Below, one piece after another: positions 26,795 through 36,312 of a stretch of DNA of 59,732 nucleotides. The notes below the pieces were generated by a model, which was given only the letters and a program-made list of their open reading frames with translations, was not told the origin of the DNA and ran no database searches. The DNA is from Methylobacterium marchantiae (GTDB lineage Bacteria > Pseudomonadota > Alphaproteobacteria > Rhizobiales > Beijerinckiaceae). The DNA is taken from the NCBI RefSeq assembly GCF_022179405.1, contig NZ_BPQT01000031.1, forward strand, positions 1 to 59,732, in the 5' to 3' direction. Position numbers and translations under genes: made by a program. Positions within the stretch are counted from its first letter, which is position 1. Every line of letters begins with the position of its first letter.

Positions 26795-27982
26795 TCAGCG
26801 CCTGCCCAGCAGGTGCTTGATCAGGGTCTTCGCCTCTCGCTCCATCGTCGCGAGGCGGAGGCGGCGCTCCAGGGAGATCGGTCGCGACGCTCCGTCCGGG
26901 ACGGCGATGATCTCGCTGATCGTCTCGCGGTCCGGATAGAGGTCCTCCAGGACCGAGCCCGCCAGGGTCGCGGAATCGAGCCGCCCGGCAAATCCGGTGG
27001 CGTGCATCTCCTCGATGATCAGGGCCTCCAGCAGGAGGCCCGGCGCATGGGCGCGCTCCCGCTCGTCGTAGGTGGTCTTCAAGAGCGTGGCCGTCTCGCC
27101 GGCCAGGAGGGCGAGGCTGATCGAGAGCGCGCGACCGTCCAGCGACAGGGTATCCGCCCGAAGCCCGACCGGACCGCTCCCATCGGCGAACAGCGCCCGG
27201 GCGAAGGCCTCGTGCTGCGGCAGGCAGGCGAGCGCGGTCCCGGCCCTGCCCTTCCATCCCGCCCGTTCGAGGCGCAGGAACCCGGCCACCGCATCGGCCA
27301 GGGCCGGTCCCTCGGTGGCGATGCCGAGGGTGAGCGAACCGCGCTTCGACAGGCGCCGATGGCGACGGCGCAGGTCCTTCATCCGGGAGCGGTGCGGATG
27401 TTCGCCGAGGAAAACGGAGTGGCTGCTGCGTCGTTCGACGATCGGCCGTTCGAAACGGTCGGCGGCGCCGTGCACCCAGCCGGCCCGGTCCATCGCCGCG
27501 AGCAGGCCGCGCCCGAGCCTCGTCCCCGTCGGAAGCAGCGGCCAGCGCCAGGGGCGCCCGCCGGACGCGATCCGCAGGCCCGCCACCAGCAGGTCGAGCC
27601 TGTCGGGCAAATCCCGCCCATCGGGCAAGTCCGGCCCTTCGGCGACGAGGGGGCTCGTCTGCGTGATGAAGGGCGACAGGAACGGGTGCGTCACCCGCGA
27701 TCCGAGACCGGCGATGTCCCGCCTCGACCGGAACGGCATCAGAGCTTCGAGGCCGCCTCTCCCCCGCACGCAGACGAAGGCGAGGTCCGCATCGGCGAGG
27801 CCGGCGGCATGATGGGCGGCCATGACGTGGCGGCTGTAATGCGGATGCGTGGTGAGCGCCCGCTCCATCAGCGCGTCCCAGGAAGCGGGATCGGCGGCGA
27901 GCTCCGAATACGTGACGATGGAGACGGAGCGCGCGTCCTCTTCCCGGTGCGGGACCTCTTGCCGTCGTATGCCTTCGCTCAT
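26795..27982 (-). CDS. CelD/BcsL-like GNAT acetyltransferase
   Basis: A 395-residue protein of the CelD/BcsL group of GNAT acyltransferases often found in exopolysaccharide or cellulose gene sets. Features are an N-terminal [17 protein letters not shown] segment, a central basic stretch ([16 protein letters not shown]), and the C-terminal GNAT core with [39 protein letters not shown] and SPGLLLEA-like [11 protein letters not shown]. Only the ATG at 27982 is consistent with this product; it overlaps the flippase stop by four bases, so the two are translationally coupled. Acetylation of a polysaccharide precursor is the likely role, inferred from family and neighbours. Confidence 0.8.
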   Translation of the reverse strand: MSEGIRRQEVPHREEDARSVSIVTYSELAADPASWDALMERALTTHPHYSRHVMAAHHAAGLADADLAFVCVRGRGGLEALMPFRSRRDIAGLGSRVTHPFLSPFITQTSPLVAEGPDLPDGRDLPDRLDLLVAGLRIASGGRPWRWPLLPTGTRLGRGLLAAMDRAGWVHGAADRFERPIVERRSSHSVFLGEHPHRSRMKDLRRRHRRLSKRGSLTLGIATEGPALADAVAGFLRLERAGWKGRAGTALACLPQHEAFARALFADGSGPVGLRADTLSLDGRALSISLALLAGETATLLKTTYDERERAHAPGLLLEALIIEEMHATGFAGRLDSATLAGSVLEDLYPDRETISEIIAVPDGASRPISLERRLRLATMEREAKTLIKHLLGRR

Positions 27983-29343
27983 GGATGGCGACGGCCGGAG
28001 ATCGGCAGGACGGGGGTCGCGATGCCGTGCACGGTCCATGCGGCCAGCGCCATGCCGGCCCCGCGAAGGACGTTGGCGAGCGCCATCGCGATGGCCGCTC
28101 CCATCACGCCGAATGCCGGGATCAGGAGAGCGCAGAGCAGGGACGCGAGGGCCAGCATCGCCAGGGTGATCGCGGCGCAGAGGCGCTCGCCGCCGATCAT
28201 GGTGAGCAGGTCCTCGCCCGGCCCGAACAGGCTCGCGGCGACGCTGCCCGAGACCAGCACGGTGAGGAGCGGGAGGCTGTCGCGGAATTCCGGCCCGAAC
28301 ATCCCGAGGAGGAGCGGCCCGGCCGCCACAACGGCGAGACCGATGGCGGCCGTGGCGGCGAAGGTCAGGCGGGCCTGCATGCGGACGAGGCGGGTGAGGC
28401 CGGGGGCGTCGCCGACGGCATGGACGGCGGTGAAGCGCTGGGCAGTCGCGGCCGAGGCGGCGAATTGCACGAAGGGAACGAATTGCTGGATGCGGGTCGC
28501 GACGAAGTAGAGGCCGACGGCCGTCGGCGGCATCATGACGCTCAGGATGACCACGTCGATCATATTGAAGGCGGAATGGGCGAGTTCCGTCGCCCCGATG
28601 GGCAGGCAGGCCCGAAGCCAGAGCCGCCAGCGGTAGCGCGGCGTCACCGGGGGCAGCACCGCGCGAAGACGCAGGACGAGGAGGCCGGCCTGGATAGCCA
28701 GGGCGATCCCCGTGGCGGCCAGGGTGCAGGCGACGGCGACCCAGGCCTCCGCCGGTGCCCCGAGGGCGACCGCTCCCACCATCGCCGCCATGATGAGGCC
28801 CTGGCGCAGGAGATAGGGCGGCGCGATGGCGAGGACCGCCCAGTTCTGGCTGCGGGCGACGCCTTCCAAGTAATCCTGGAGGGTGAAGAGCGGCAGGACG
28901 AGGGCGGCGAGGAGGAGAGGCCCGGCATAGGGCCCGGCGAGCAGGCTCCCCTGCATCCAGACCAGCGCGAGGCCGACGAGCGCCACGGCGCAGGCGAAGG
29001 TTCCGGTGGCGAGGGCGCCCGCGAGGAGGAACCCGCGGACCTGCGCGACGTCCCCCCTCGCCTGATCGGCCGGCAGGAAGCGGCAGGCGCCCTGGGCGAA
29101 TCCGAGGGTCGAGGAATGGCCGAGGATGGCGATCCAGACCCAGATCGTGGCGAAGATTCCGTACTCGGTCCGCCCCATCAGGCGGGCCATCAGAACCTGG
29201 GCCACGTAGGCGAAGGCGGCCGCCGCGATGCGGATGGCGAAGACGTCGAGCGCCGCGCCCGCCGCACCGGCACGGAACGTCCTGAGGCGGACGAGCGCCG
29301 CACCGAGGGTCCGGCCCTCCGTCCCGTCCGTTGCTATGCCCAC
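27979..29343 (-). CDS. Polysaccharide flippase (Wzx/MOP superfamily)
   Basis: A 454-residue integral membrane protein with 12 or more hydrophobic segments and the organisation of oligosaccharide flippases, which move lipid-linked repeat units across the inner membrane. The N-terminal half has [20 protein letters not shown] and [15 protein letters not shown], typical of the Polysacc_synt family. The start at 29343 is a GTG; a downstream start is possible but would cut into the first helix region. It is followed with overlap by the CelD-like acetyltransferase and preceded after 72 bases by the SGNH hydrolase. No glycosyltransferases are adjacent, so the substrate glycan is unknown. Confidence 0.85.
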   Translation of the reverse strand: MGIATDGTEGRTLGAALVRLRTFRAGAAGAALDVFAIRIAAAAFAYVAQVLMARLMGRTEYGIFATIWVWIAILGHSSTLGFAQGACRFLPADQARGDVAQVRGFLLAGALATGTFACAVALVGLALVWMQGSLLAGPYAGPLLLAALVLPLFTLQDYLEGVARSQNWAVLAIAPPYLLRQGLIMAAMVGAVALGAPAEAWVAVACTLAATGIALAIQAGLLVLRLRAVLPPVTPRYRWRLWLRACLPIGATELAHSAFNMIDVVILSVMMPPTAVGLYFVATRIQQFVPFVQFAASAATAQRFTAVHAVGDAPGLTRLVRMQARLTFAATAAIGLAVVAAGPLLLGMFGPEFRDSLPLLTVLVSGSVAASLFGPGEDLLTMIGGERLCAAITLAMLALASLLCALLIPAFGVMGAAIAMALANVLRGAGMALAAWTVHGIATPVLPISGRRHP

Positions 29344-29415
29344 TCCGTCCCCCAGACCTGAACACGGATCCTTAGGTCAAGGCCGTTGCGTCCGGGTTAA
29401 GCGAACCGTCGTCTC

Positions 29416-30378
29416 TCAGGGCTGGTCCTGAATCGGTGCGGTGCCGATCCGCGGCGGCGACGGCGGCTTCACCACCACGTCCTTGGGGGGCGCGACGATG
29501 ACCGACGGCGCGCCCGCCGTGCCCGTGGCGGCCGGGTCGGGCTGGAGCAGGGACAGGGTGATCGCCCGCGTCACGTGCTCGGCCATGCAGCGCAGGCCGA
29601 GATCGTTCAGGCGGAACTGGCGCCCCAGCATGTGGGCTTCGCCCTTGTCGCTGTGGCCCGACAGGTAGCGCATCGCCTCGTAGCGCTGCACCAGGGGCAC
29701 GCCCTCGCGCAGGGCCACTTCCTGCACCTTGCTGACGATGCTGTTGTAATACTCGTCCTGGGCCAGCGACGCCGTGTAGACGGGATTGACGAGCACCACG
29801 TCGATGTCGTGGGACTTGATCCACTGCACCGTCTCGTCGAGGGCGCTGGCGAAGGCATCGACATCGACGCGGGCCAGCGCGTCGTGGGTGCCGACCTGCC
29901 AGATCACGAGGTCGGGCTCCACCTCCGCGACCATGCTGCGCAGGCGCTCCGCCGCGCCGGACGCGATCTCCCCCTGCATGCCCCGGCTCTCCACCTCGAC
30001 ATCGACGTTGGGAAGCGAGCGCTCCAGGGCCGTCTCGAGCTTGACCGGATAGGTCGCCGAGGCGCCGGCGCCGGCCGAGGAGGAGCCGATGGCGAGCACG
30101 CGCACCGGCCTCTTCTCCTTCAGCGCGGCCTTCACGGCGCCGAGGCGGGCCAGCGTGTAGAGCTTCGAGCCCGGGACCCGGCATTCCGGCGACAGGCTGA
30201 CATCGACGGCCTCCGACCCGTCGCCGCCGGGTGCTGGCGCGGCGGCGGTGGGCGGCGAGATCACGGTCGTGCCCCCTTCCGCCCCGGCCGGCGACGATCC
30301 GCCGATCGTCCCGAGACAGGTCAGGCCGAGGCAGATCAGGAGAGTCGAGGTTTGCGCGAGCGCCATTCGACGAACCAT
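29416..30378 (-). CDS. SGNH/GDSL-family hydrolase, exported
   Basis: A 320-residue periplasmic protein with a signal peptide (about residues 5-33, ending PAGA), a Pro/Ala linker, and an SGNH hydrolase domain. Block I is LAIGSSSAGAGAS with the nucleophile serine; the oxyanion glycine is in ESRGMQGE. Block III reads WQVGTHDAL, having Gly-Thr-His-Asp instead of the usual G-x-N-D. The Asp-x-x-His block is probably LNDLGLRCMAEHV. The C-terminal tail is Pro-rich. The start overlaps the end of the OpgC-like acyltransferase gene by 43 bases. Such an exported SGNH protein next to a membrane acyltransferase is a known layout for O-acylation or deacylation of envelope glycans. Confidence 0.85.
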   Translation of the reverse strand: MVRRMALAQTSTLLICLGLTCLGTIGGSSPAGAEGGTTVISPPTAAAPAPGGDGSEAVDVSLSPECRVPGSKLYTLARLGAVKAALKEKRPVRVLAIGSSSAGAGASATYPVKLETALERSLPNVDVEVESRGMQGEIASGAAERLRSMVAEVEPDLVIWQVGTHDALARVDVDAFASALDETVQWIKSHDIDVVLVNPVYTASLAQDEYYNSIVSKVQEVALREGVPLVQRYEAMRYLSGHSDKGEAHMLGRQFRLNDLGLRCMAEHVTRAITLSLLQPDPAATGTAGAPSVIVAPPKDVVVKPPSPPRIGTAPIQDQP

Positions 30379-31424
30379 GCAGTAAAGCCCAGAGCGAACA
30401 AGCCCGATCCTAAGATACCGACATCAACGAGGATGCCGCCTCCCGTCGAGAACCGCACGAGTTGGGCGGCGAGGCTCAGGAGCGAGCCGATGGAGAAGAC
30501 TGCCAGTGAATTACGACCAAGTCCTGTCAAATATCTAACCACGAAGCCGATGTGCGGCGAGATGAGCGCATAGACGCCCTGAAATGTCAGCAGCACGCCG
30601 ATGAAGTGGATCAGCCGGGCGGGCGTGAGATAGGTCTTCTCGAAGGTGAAGATCAGCCGCGGATCGGGGACGGCGAGCGGGTCGGGACGGATCTCGAACA
30701 CCGACAGGACGATCCCGAGCACGACGATGACGACGCCCAGCGGCATCAGCCGCCTCGACCACAGCCGGAGCGTCGGGGATTCGCGGTTGAAGTCATGGCC
30801 CACGAAGCCGAGCACCAGCAGGAGCTGCCAGCACAGCGGATCGAAGAACCAGTCCCCCTCGCCCGGCCAGGACGGCAGGTTCCATTCGAAGACGAGGCTC
30901 GCGACGTAGAGCGAGAAGGACAGGCCGAGCGCCGCGAGACGGCTCACGCGGGCGACCAGGATGAAGAACGGCGCGATGCCCAGCAGCACGACGTAGAGCG
31001 GCAGGATGTTGAAGAAGCCGAGCTGGTGGGTGAGCAGGACGAAGCCGACCGTGGTCTGGATCGGGTCCGCGAAGAATCCGCCGGCATTGTGCCATTCGAG
31101 CAGAAGCGGGTTGTCGAGGAGCAGCGCGGTTCCGGCGATCATCGCCAGGGCGATCGCCATGGTGGTGATCTGGGCGCGGTAGACCTCGATCGTGCGCGAC
31201 AGGAGCCGCAGCACGCTCTTCAGGCGCGGTTCGGGCTTGCCGTCGCGTCCCCGCGTGGCGATTCCGATCGACCAGCCGGCCAGGAACACGAACAGCTCCG
31301 CCGCGTCCGAGATGCCGTATTGCGAATAGGTGTAGCGCTCGAACGTGTTGCCCGGAATGTGGTTGACGTAGATCGTCACGAGGGCGAGGCCGCGCCAGAA
31401 GTCGATCGCGTTCGGTTCGCGCAT
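30336..31424 (-). CDS. OpgC-like membrane acyltransferase
   Basis: A 362-residue inner-membrane protein with about ten helices of the OpgC family, whose founding member transfers succinyl groups to osmoregulated periplasmic glucans. The family opening is complete: NAIDFWRGLALVTIYVNHIPGN with the conserved Arg-Gly and His, then YGISDAAELFVFLAGWSIG. Later helices include WQLLLVLGFVGHDF and a LIHFIGVLLTFQGVYAL segment. No opgG/opgH glucan synthase genes are present, so the acceptor may be another glycan. Its 3' end overlaps the SGNH hydrolase gene on the same strand. It is divergent from the KaiC-like gene. Confidence 0.88.
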   Translation of the reverse strand: MREPNAIDFWRGLALVTIYVNHIPGNTFERYTYSQYGISDAAELFVFLAGWSIGIATRGRDGKPEPRLKSVLRLLSRTIEVYRAQITTMAIALAMIAGTALLLDNPLLLEWHNAGGFFADPIQTTVGFVLLTHQLGFFNILPLYVVLLGIAPFFILVARVSRLAALGLSFSLYVASLVFEWNLPSWPGEGDWFFDPLCWQLLLVLGFVGHDFNRESPTLRLWSRRLMPLGVVIVVLGIVLSVFEIRPDPLAVPDPRLIFTFEKTYLTPARLIHFIGVLLTFQGVYALISPHIGFVVRYLTGLGRNSLAVFSIGSLLSLAAQLVRFSTGGGILVDVGILGSGLFALGFTAWFVEWRSRKPRLS

Positions 31425-31610
31425 CTAGGATCCGAACTCCGGCGTGTCGGGTGGGTTGGTCGAGCGCGAGGCGGCGTCGAGAGCCTCCCCGCAGCGAGGC
31501 GGCACGGTCTGATAAGGCGGGACGCGGCATCTGCAAAGTCCGCCGGCTCGTGCTCCTCGAACGGGAATCGCCCGTATTGTGGCCTATTTGCCGACGACGG
31601 AGTTGTCCCG

Positions 31611-31636
31611 GGAACCTATTGTGCCTCGATGCCGTA
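31611..31636 (+). promoter_or_regulatory. Possible sigma-EcfG promoter upstream of the KaiC-like gene
   Basis: GGAAC (31611-31615) and CGTA (31633-31636) are spaced by 17 bases, one mismatch from the GGAAC-N16/17-CGTT consensus. The predicted transcription start would fall within a few bases of the ATG at 31646, giving an almost leaderless mRNA, which lowers confidence. It sits in the 221-base divergent region with the OpgC-like gene. Confidence 0.35.
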
Positions 31637-31645
31637 CCCTCGGAC

Positions 31646-33196
31646 ATGATGATGCCAGTCAATCCCGCCCACGACGCCAGGCCGATCCCCACGGGAGTGC
31701 CGGGCCTCGATCACATCCTGTCCGGCGGATACGCCGCCCATCGGGCCCACCTCATCGAAGGGCGGCCCGGCGGCGGCAAGACGACGCTCGGCCTGCAATT
31801 TCTGCTCGACGGGCAGGCGCAGGGCGAGCGCAGCCTGTACATCACCCTGTCCGAGAGCAAGCGGGAGCTGCTGTCCGTGGCCGAACGCCATGGCTGGTCT
31901 CTCGACGGAATCGACATCTACGAGCTCGTGCCGCCGGAGCTCAGCCTCGATTCGGAGCTGCAGCAGAGCCTCGTCCACTCGTCCGACCTCGAGCTCGGCG
32001 AGACCGTGCGGATGGCGCTCGCCGAGATCGAGCGGGTGAAGCCGAGCCGCGTGGTGTTCGACAGCCTGTCGGAGATCCGGCTGCTGTCGCAGGGATCCCT
32101 GCGCTATCGCCGCCAGGTCCTCGCGCTGAAGAGCTATTTCCTCCTCAACAACGCCACCGTGCTGATGCTCGACGATCTCAGCTCCGAGGAGGACGACCTC
32201 AACCTGCACTCGATCAGCCATGCGGTGATCCGCCTGGAACAGGTGACGCCGGCCTACGGAGCCGCCCGCCGGCGCCTCCACGTGATCAAGATGCGCGGCA
32301 CCGAGTACCAGGGCGGCTACCACGACTTCGTCATCAAGAAGGGCGGGATCAGGGTCCATCCGCGGCTCGTGGCGAGCGACCATCACCGCAGCTTCGCCAA
32401 GGACACGGTCGAGAGCGGCGTGCCCGAACTCGACCAGGTGCTCGGGGGCGGGCTCGACCGGGGCACCACCAGCCTCTTGATAGGACCGTCGGGGGCCGGC
32501 AAATCCACCCTCGCCCTGAGCTATCTCATCGCCGGGCTGCGGCGGGGCGAGCACGGCGTCGTCATCAGTTTCGACGAGACCCGCGGCATCTTCGTGCAGC
32601 GAGCGGCCAGCGTCGGGATGCCGCTCGCCGAGTTCCTCGATGCCGGTCTGCTGCGCATCGAACAGATCGACCCCGCCGACGTGTCCGCCGGGGATTTCGC
32701 CGGCCGCATCCGCGATGCCGTCGAGAATGACGGCGCCCGGCTGGTGCTGATCGACAGCCTCACCGGCTACATGAGCGCCATGGCCGGGCAGCCGTTCCTG
32801 GTCCTCCAGATGCACGAACTGGTCACCTACCTGAACCAGCAGGGCATCGTGACGATCCTGATCCTCGCCCAGCACGGCATGGTGGGGCGGATGGAATCCC
32901 CGGTCGACCTGACCTATGTCAGCGACACCGTGGTGATGCTGCGGTTCTTCGAGGCCGCCGGCCGGGTGCGGCGGGCCTTGTCCGTCCTGAAGAAGCGGAC
33001 CGGGCCGCACGAGGACACGATCCGCGAGTTCAAGATCGATTCGGGCGGATTGCGGGTGGGAGAACCCCTGCACAATTTCCGCGGCGTGCTCACCGGGGTC
33101 CCGACCTATGACGGCCACCGGGACGACCTGCTCGACGAGCGGACCAAGGCGGACGGCAAGCCCCTGAACCAGCGCGGATCCGATGCCGCATCCTGA
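31646..33196 (+). CDS. KaiC-like double-domain RecA/RAD55-family ATPase
   Basis: A 516-residue protein with two tandem KaiC domains, close to the length of cyanobacterial KaiC. The start lies at a run of three ATGs (31646, 31649, 31652). Walker A motifs are GRPGGGKTT (39-47) and GPSGAGKST (280-288). Walker B strands are RVVFDSLSEIRLL and RLVLIDSLTGYM. ISFDETRGIFVQRA is the conserved segment after the second P-loop. No kaiA or kaiB is present. Non-cyanobacterial KaiC homologues paired with histidine kinases are known and are thought to act in stress or light/dark signalling. The gene overlaps the following HWE kinase by 14 bases, implying a functional pair. Confidence 0.92.
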   Translation: MMMPVNPAHDARPIPTGVPGLDHILSGGYAAHRAHLIEGRPGGGKTTLGLQFLLDGQAQGERSLYITLSESKRELLSVAERHGWSLDGIDIYELVPPELSLDSELQQSLVHSSDLELGETVRMALAEIERVKPSRVVFDSLSEIRLLSQGSLRYRRQVLALKSYFLLNNATVLMLDDLSSEEDDLNLHSISHAVIRLEQVTPAYGAARRRLHVIKMRGTEYQGGYHDFVIKKGGIRVHPRLVASDHHRSFAKDTVESGVPELDQVLGGGLDRGTTSLLIGPSGAGKSTLALSYLIAGLRRGEHGVVISFDETRGIFVQRAASVGMPLAEFLDAGLLRIEQIDPADVSAGDFAGRIRDAVENDGARLVLIDSLTGYMSAMAGQPFLVLQMHELVTYLNQQGIVTILILAQHGMVGRMESPVDLTYVSDTVVMLRFFEAAGRVRRALSVLKKRTGPHEDTIREFKIDSGGLRVGEPLHNFRGVLTGVPTYDGHRDDLLDERTKADGKPLNQRGSDAAS

Positions 33197-34223
33197 TCCG
33201 GTCGTCCTCATCCTCGCACCGGCGGGGCGGGACGCGAAGGTGGCGGCGGCGATCCTCGAGGAAATCGGCATCGCCTCCGAGACGGTCCCGACCCTCGACG
33301 CCCTGGTGGCCGATCTCGACCGGGCCGCCTGTGCAGTGGTGACGGAGGAGGCGCTGCAGCGCTGGGACCGCCGCGCGATCGCCCAATGGGTCGAGAGGCA
33401 GCCGCCCTGGTCGGACTTTCCCTTCGTCCTCCTCAGCTATCGCGGCGGCCAGCCGGACGTGCGGCTGACCGACCTCCTCGGCAACGCGACGGTGCTGGAA
33501 CGGCCGTTCCACCCGGCGGTGCTGACCAATGCCGTCCGTTCCGCCCTGCGGGCACGACGCCGGCAGCGCGAGGTCCAGGCGCATCTGGAGGAGCGGCAGC
33601 GGACCCACGAGCGGCAGGCCCTGCTGATCCGCGAGCTCCACCACCGGGTCAAGAACACCCTCGCCACCGTCCAGGGCCTGCTCGGGGCCACGGCGCGGTC
33701 GTCCAACGACGTCAACACCTTCTACCATTCGTTCTCGGACCGAATCGTGTCGCTGGGCAAGACGCACAACCTGCTCACCGAGGATTACTGGCAGACCGCG
33801 CCGCTGCGGGACCTCCTCCAGAACGAACTCGGCCCCTACAACGACGCGACGGCCAGCCGGATCTCCCTCGAAGGGCCGGCGATCGAACTGGCGGCGGATC
33901 TCGCCGTGCCCACCGGCATGGCGATCCACGAACTCACCACGAACGCCGCCAAGCACGGCGCGCTGTCGGTGCCGTCCGGGCGGATCAGGGTGCGCTGGAG
34001 CATCGATCAGCGGGGGGAAGGCCGGGTCCTCGATCTCGACTGGACGGAGAGCGGCGGTCCCGCGGTCACGCCGCCCGAGCGGCGCGGATTCGGATCGACG
34101 CTGCTGCAGCGCGTCCTCGCCCAGCAATGCGACGCGGAGGTCACCATCGGCTACGAGGCCGAGGGCCTCCGGTTCCGGATGATCGCGCCCCTGAAGGACG
34201 ACCGGCTGGTGCCGGCCTATTGA
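33183..34223 (+). CDS. HWE-family histidine kinase with degenerate receiver domain
   Basis: A 346-residue soluble kinase. Residues 1-125 fold like a receiver but lack the phospho-acceptor: the third strand ends CAVVTEEAL where Asp is expected, and the usual Lys-Pro is ERPF, so the conserved lysine is Arg. After a coiled linker the HWE dimerisation helix has ELHHRVKNTLATVQ (histidine near 154). The ATPase domain shows HELTTNAAKHGAL and DLDWTESGGP, ending in RRGFGSTLLQRVL, the HWE hallmark. The receiver may bind a partner without phosphorylation. It overlaps the KaiC-like gene by 14 bases, so the two proteins are made together. Confidence 0.92.
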   Translation: MPHPDPVVLILAPAGRDAKVAAAILEEIGIASETVPTLDALVADLDRAACAVVTEEALQRWDRRAIAQWVERQPPWSDFPFVLLSYRGGQPDVRLTDLLGNATVLERPFHPAVLTNAVRSALRARRRQREVQAHLEERQRTHERQALLIRELHHRVKNTLATVQGLLGATARSSNDVNTFYHSFSDRIVSLGKTHNLLTEDYWQTAPLRDLLQNELGPYNDATASRISLEGPAIELAADLAVPTGMAIHELTTNAAKHGALSVPSGRIRVRWSIDQRGEGRVLDLDWTESGGPAVTPPERRGFGSTLLQRVLAQQCDAEVTIGYEAEGLRFRMIAPLKDDRLVPAY

Positions 34224-34233
34224 GGCAGGCCGG

Positions 34234-34629
34234 TCAGGATTTGACGATCCGGTCGAGGCGCCCGTTGACGAAGAAGTACAGCTCCTTCGCGCCGGGCTCG
34301 CTGTAGAGCACCTGGACCTCGCGGCCCGAGCGCCCCTCACCGACCAGCACGTCCGTGGGCGCCTTGCCCTTGAGCCGGACGAGATCGCATTCGCCGATCC
34401 CGGTCTCGATCGCGCCCGCGGAACCCGGCGCGGCCTGGCTGCAGGTCCCGTCCGGGTTGAGGACCGGGCCGGTCACGCTCGGCGCGGCGGGCGGCGCGAC
34501 GGCGACCCTGGCGGGCGCCGGTGCAGGTGCGGGCGGCTCGCGCTCGCTGGTGGTGCAGGCGCTCATGGCAGCGAGCGCGAGCAGGGCGATGCCGGCGGAC
34601 ACCGCGGGTCGAGACGAAACGACGATCAC
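34234..34629 (-). CDS. Small putative lipoprotein
   Basis: A 131-residue protein from a GTG start at 34629 that overlaps the S10 peptidase stop codon (GTGA). The N-terminus is a lipoprotein signal with a plausible lipobox, LAAMSAC, making the cysteine near residue 25 the lipidated residue. A Pro/Ala-rich linker and a short domain with GECDLVRLKGKAPTDVLVGEG follow. Its end, VQVLYSEPGAKELYFFVNGRLDRIV, resembles the beta-rich end of small outer-membrane lipoproteins seen in Methylobacterium and Rhizobiales. Function is unknown. It is probably co-transcribed with the peptidase. Confidence 0.75.
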   Translation of the reverse strand: MIVVSSRPAVSAGIALLALAAMSACTTSEREPPAPAPAPARVAVAPPAAPSVTGPVLNPDGTCSQAAPGSAGAIETGIGECDLVRLKGKAPTDVLVGEGRSGREVQVLYSEPGAKELYFFVNGRLDRIVKS

Positions 34630-36272
34630 TTCACGTCCTTGGAAGGAGGGCCGGACCGCGCCTTCAGGGCAGCCGCATAGAGATCGGACGCGTCCTTGTG
34701 AAAGGCCGCGCGCGAATCGGGCCGCGAATAGAACATATGCCCGCCCGGATACACCGCGAGGTCGATCCGCTTGCCGTCGCCGAAGGCCGGCAGCTGGTCG
34801 ATCAGGAGCTTCGAGGTGAAATAGGGCGTCACCAGATCGGTGAAGCCGTGGGCCACGAGCACGCGCAGGTTGCCGTCGAGGGCCATGGCGCCGCGCAGGG
34901 CACCGAGGGATTCCGGCGCCATCCGTCCGCCGCCCCAGCTCCATCCCCGGCTGACCGAGCCGTTGAGGAGTTCGTAGCGCAGATCCGGCACGCGGTAGTT
35001 CAGCTTGGTGCCGTAGAGCTCGATCATGGCGCTTGTCAGCGGCGCCTGCATGGCGGTGAGGAGGGGGTCCTCGAAACCCGAGAAGGTCGCGGCCGGGTCC
35101 GGGTCCCAGCCGGTGATGCCGGTATCGTAGGCACTGGCGACGCGGCCCTCGTCCTGGCCGATCTCGCGCTGGACGCTGGTGGAATTCAGGCGTCCGGCCT
35201 GACGCCGGACGAAGGCGGGGTCGAGGCCGGTGATGGCGCCGACCCTGTCGCCGAGACGGGCGATGGCGGTCCGGTCGGCCGGCCCCTTCAGGAGATCGGC
35301 GAGGTAGTCCCCGGTGGCGTAGACTTCCGTCTCCGCCAGGGCCTTGCGGCTCGGCGTGCCGCCTGCCCGCTCGATGGCTGCGGCGGCGAAGGAGGGCAGC
35401 TTCGTCACGTGGCCCCAGGGCGTGGTGCGCGGCGATTGCAGCCAGGCGAAATCGAGCACCGGCGACAGCAGGACCATGCCCGACAGGCCGACGCCGATCT
35501 CCTCCTGAAGCTTCGCCGCGATCAACGGCCCGCGGAACCCGCCATAGCTCTCGCCGACGTAGAATTTCGGCGCCGCCATCCGGTCGTTCGTCCGCAGCCA
35601 GCGGGCGATGGCCGAGGCCAGGACCGACGCGTCGGCATCGACGCTCCAGTAGCGCTTGGCGTCGCCATCGGCCGCGCGGCTGTAGCCGGTCCCCACCGGA
35701 TCGAGGAAGACGAGGTCGGTGAAATCGAGCCAGGTGCCGTCGTTCGGGACGAGGCCCACTTGGGTGGACGGGCTGATGCTGGTGCCGTCGAGGGGCAGGC
35801 GCCACGGGCCGATCGCGCCGATGTTGAGGTAGGCCGAGGCGGCGCCGGGGCCGCCATTGACCGCGAAGGTGACCGGCCGGTTCGCATCGCCCGCATCGGC
35901 GAGGCGGTAGGCGATGAAGGCGATCTCGGCCTGGAGCTTCCCGCCCTCCTCCACCAGGGGCAGGCTGCCGGCGGTGGCGGTGAAGCGCAAATTGCGCCCG
36001 CCCGGCAGGGTGACGCTGTGCTCGGTGGTGACGTCGGGCGGAAGCTTGCGCCCTTCCGGGCCGCGCTGCTCGGCGGAACGCCGTTCCGGAGGCTTCTCGC
36101 CGCCGTGCGGCGCCTGCGCCATGGCCGGTTGGACAGCGACGAGAAGGATGGCCGATATCGCGAGGGCGAGGCGCCCGACCCGACGGGGCACGGAGAGCGA
36201 GCCCGGCCCCTCGGCCCGTCCCTGCCCCGCCGGCTCAGGGACGGTCGAGCCTCGAACCATGCCTCGGATCAT
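34626..36272 (-). CDS. Serine carboxypeptidase-like protein (peptidase family S10), exported
   Basis: A 548-residue alpha/beta-hydrolase with an N-terminal hydrophobic export signal (LALAISAILLVAVQPAMA, residues about 35-52). The S10 catalytic serine is about residue 242 in VGESYGG. VNGGPGAASAYLNIGAIGP is the family's oxyanion region, and FLDPVGTGYSRA follows. The catalytic histidine is in YPGGHMFYSRPDSR near the C-terminus, and the aspartate in VAHGFTDLVTPYF. The start at 36272 is favoured, with 36260 possible. Bacterial S10 members are carboxypeptidases or related esterases; the true substrate is open. It follows holC after 40 bases and overlaps the lipoprotein gene. Confidence 0.9.
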   Translation of the reverse strand: MIRGMVRGSTVPEPAGQGRAEGPGSLSVPRRVGRLALAISAILLVAVQPAMAQAPHGGEKPPERRSAEQRGPEGRKLPPDVTTEHSVTLPGGRNLRFTATAGSLPLVEEGGKLQAEIAFIAYRLADAGDANRPVTFAVNGGPGAASAYLNIGAIGPWRLPLDGTSISPSTQVGLVPNDGTWLDFTDLVFLDPVGTGYSRAADGDAKRYWSVDADASVLASAIARWLRTNDRMAAPKFYVGESYGGFRGPLIAAKLQEEIGVGLSGMVLLSPVLDFAWLQSPRTTPWGHVTKLPSFAAAAIERAGGTPSRKALAETEVYATGDYLADLLKGPADRTAIARLGDRVGAITGLDPAFVRRQAGRLNSTSVQREIGQDEGRVASAYDTGITGWDPDPAATFSGFEDPLLTAMQAPLTSAMIELYGTKLNYRVPDLRYELLNGSVSRGWSWGGGRMAPESLGALRGAMALDGNLRVLVAHGFTDLVTPYFTSKLLIDQLPAFGDGKRIDLAVYPGGHMFYSRPDSRAAFHKDASDLYAAALKARSGPPSKDVK

Positions 36273-36312
36273 GCATCTGCCTTTGCGGTGATGAGGAGGA
36301 CGGGCGTCCCGG

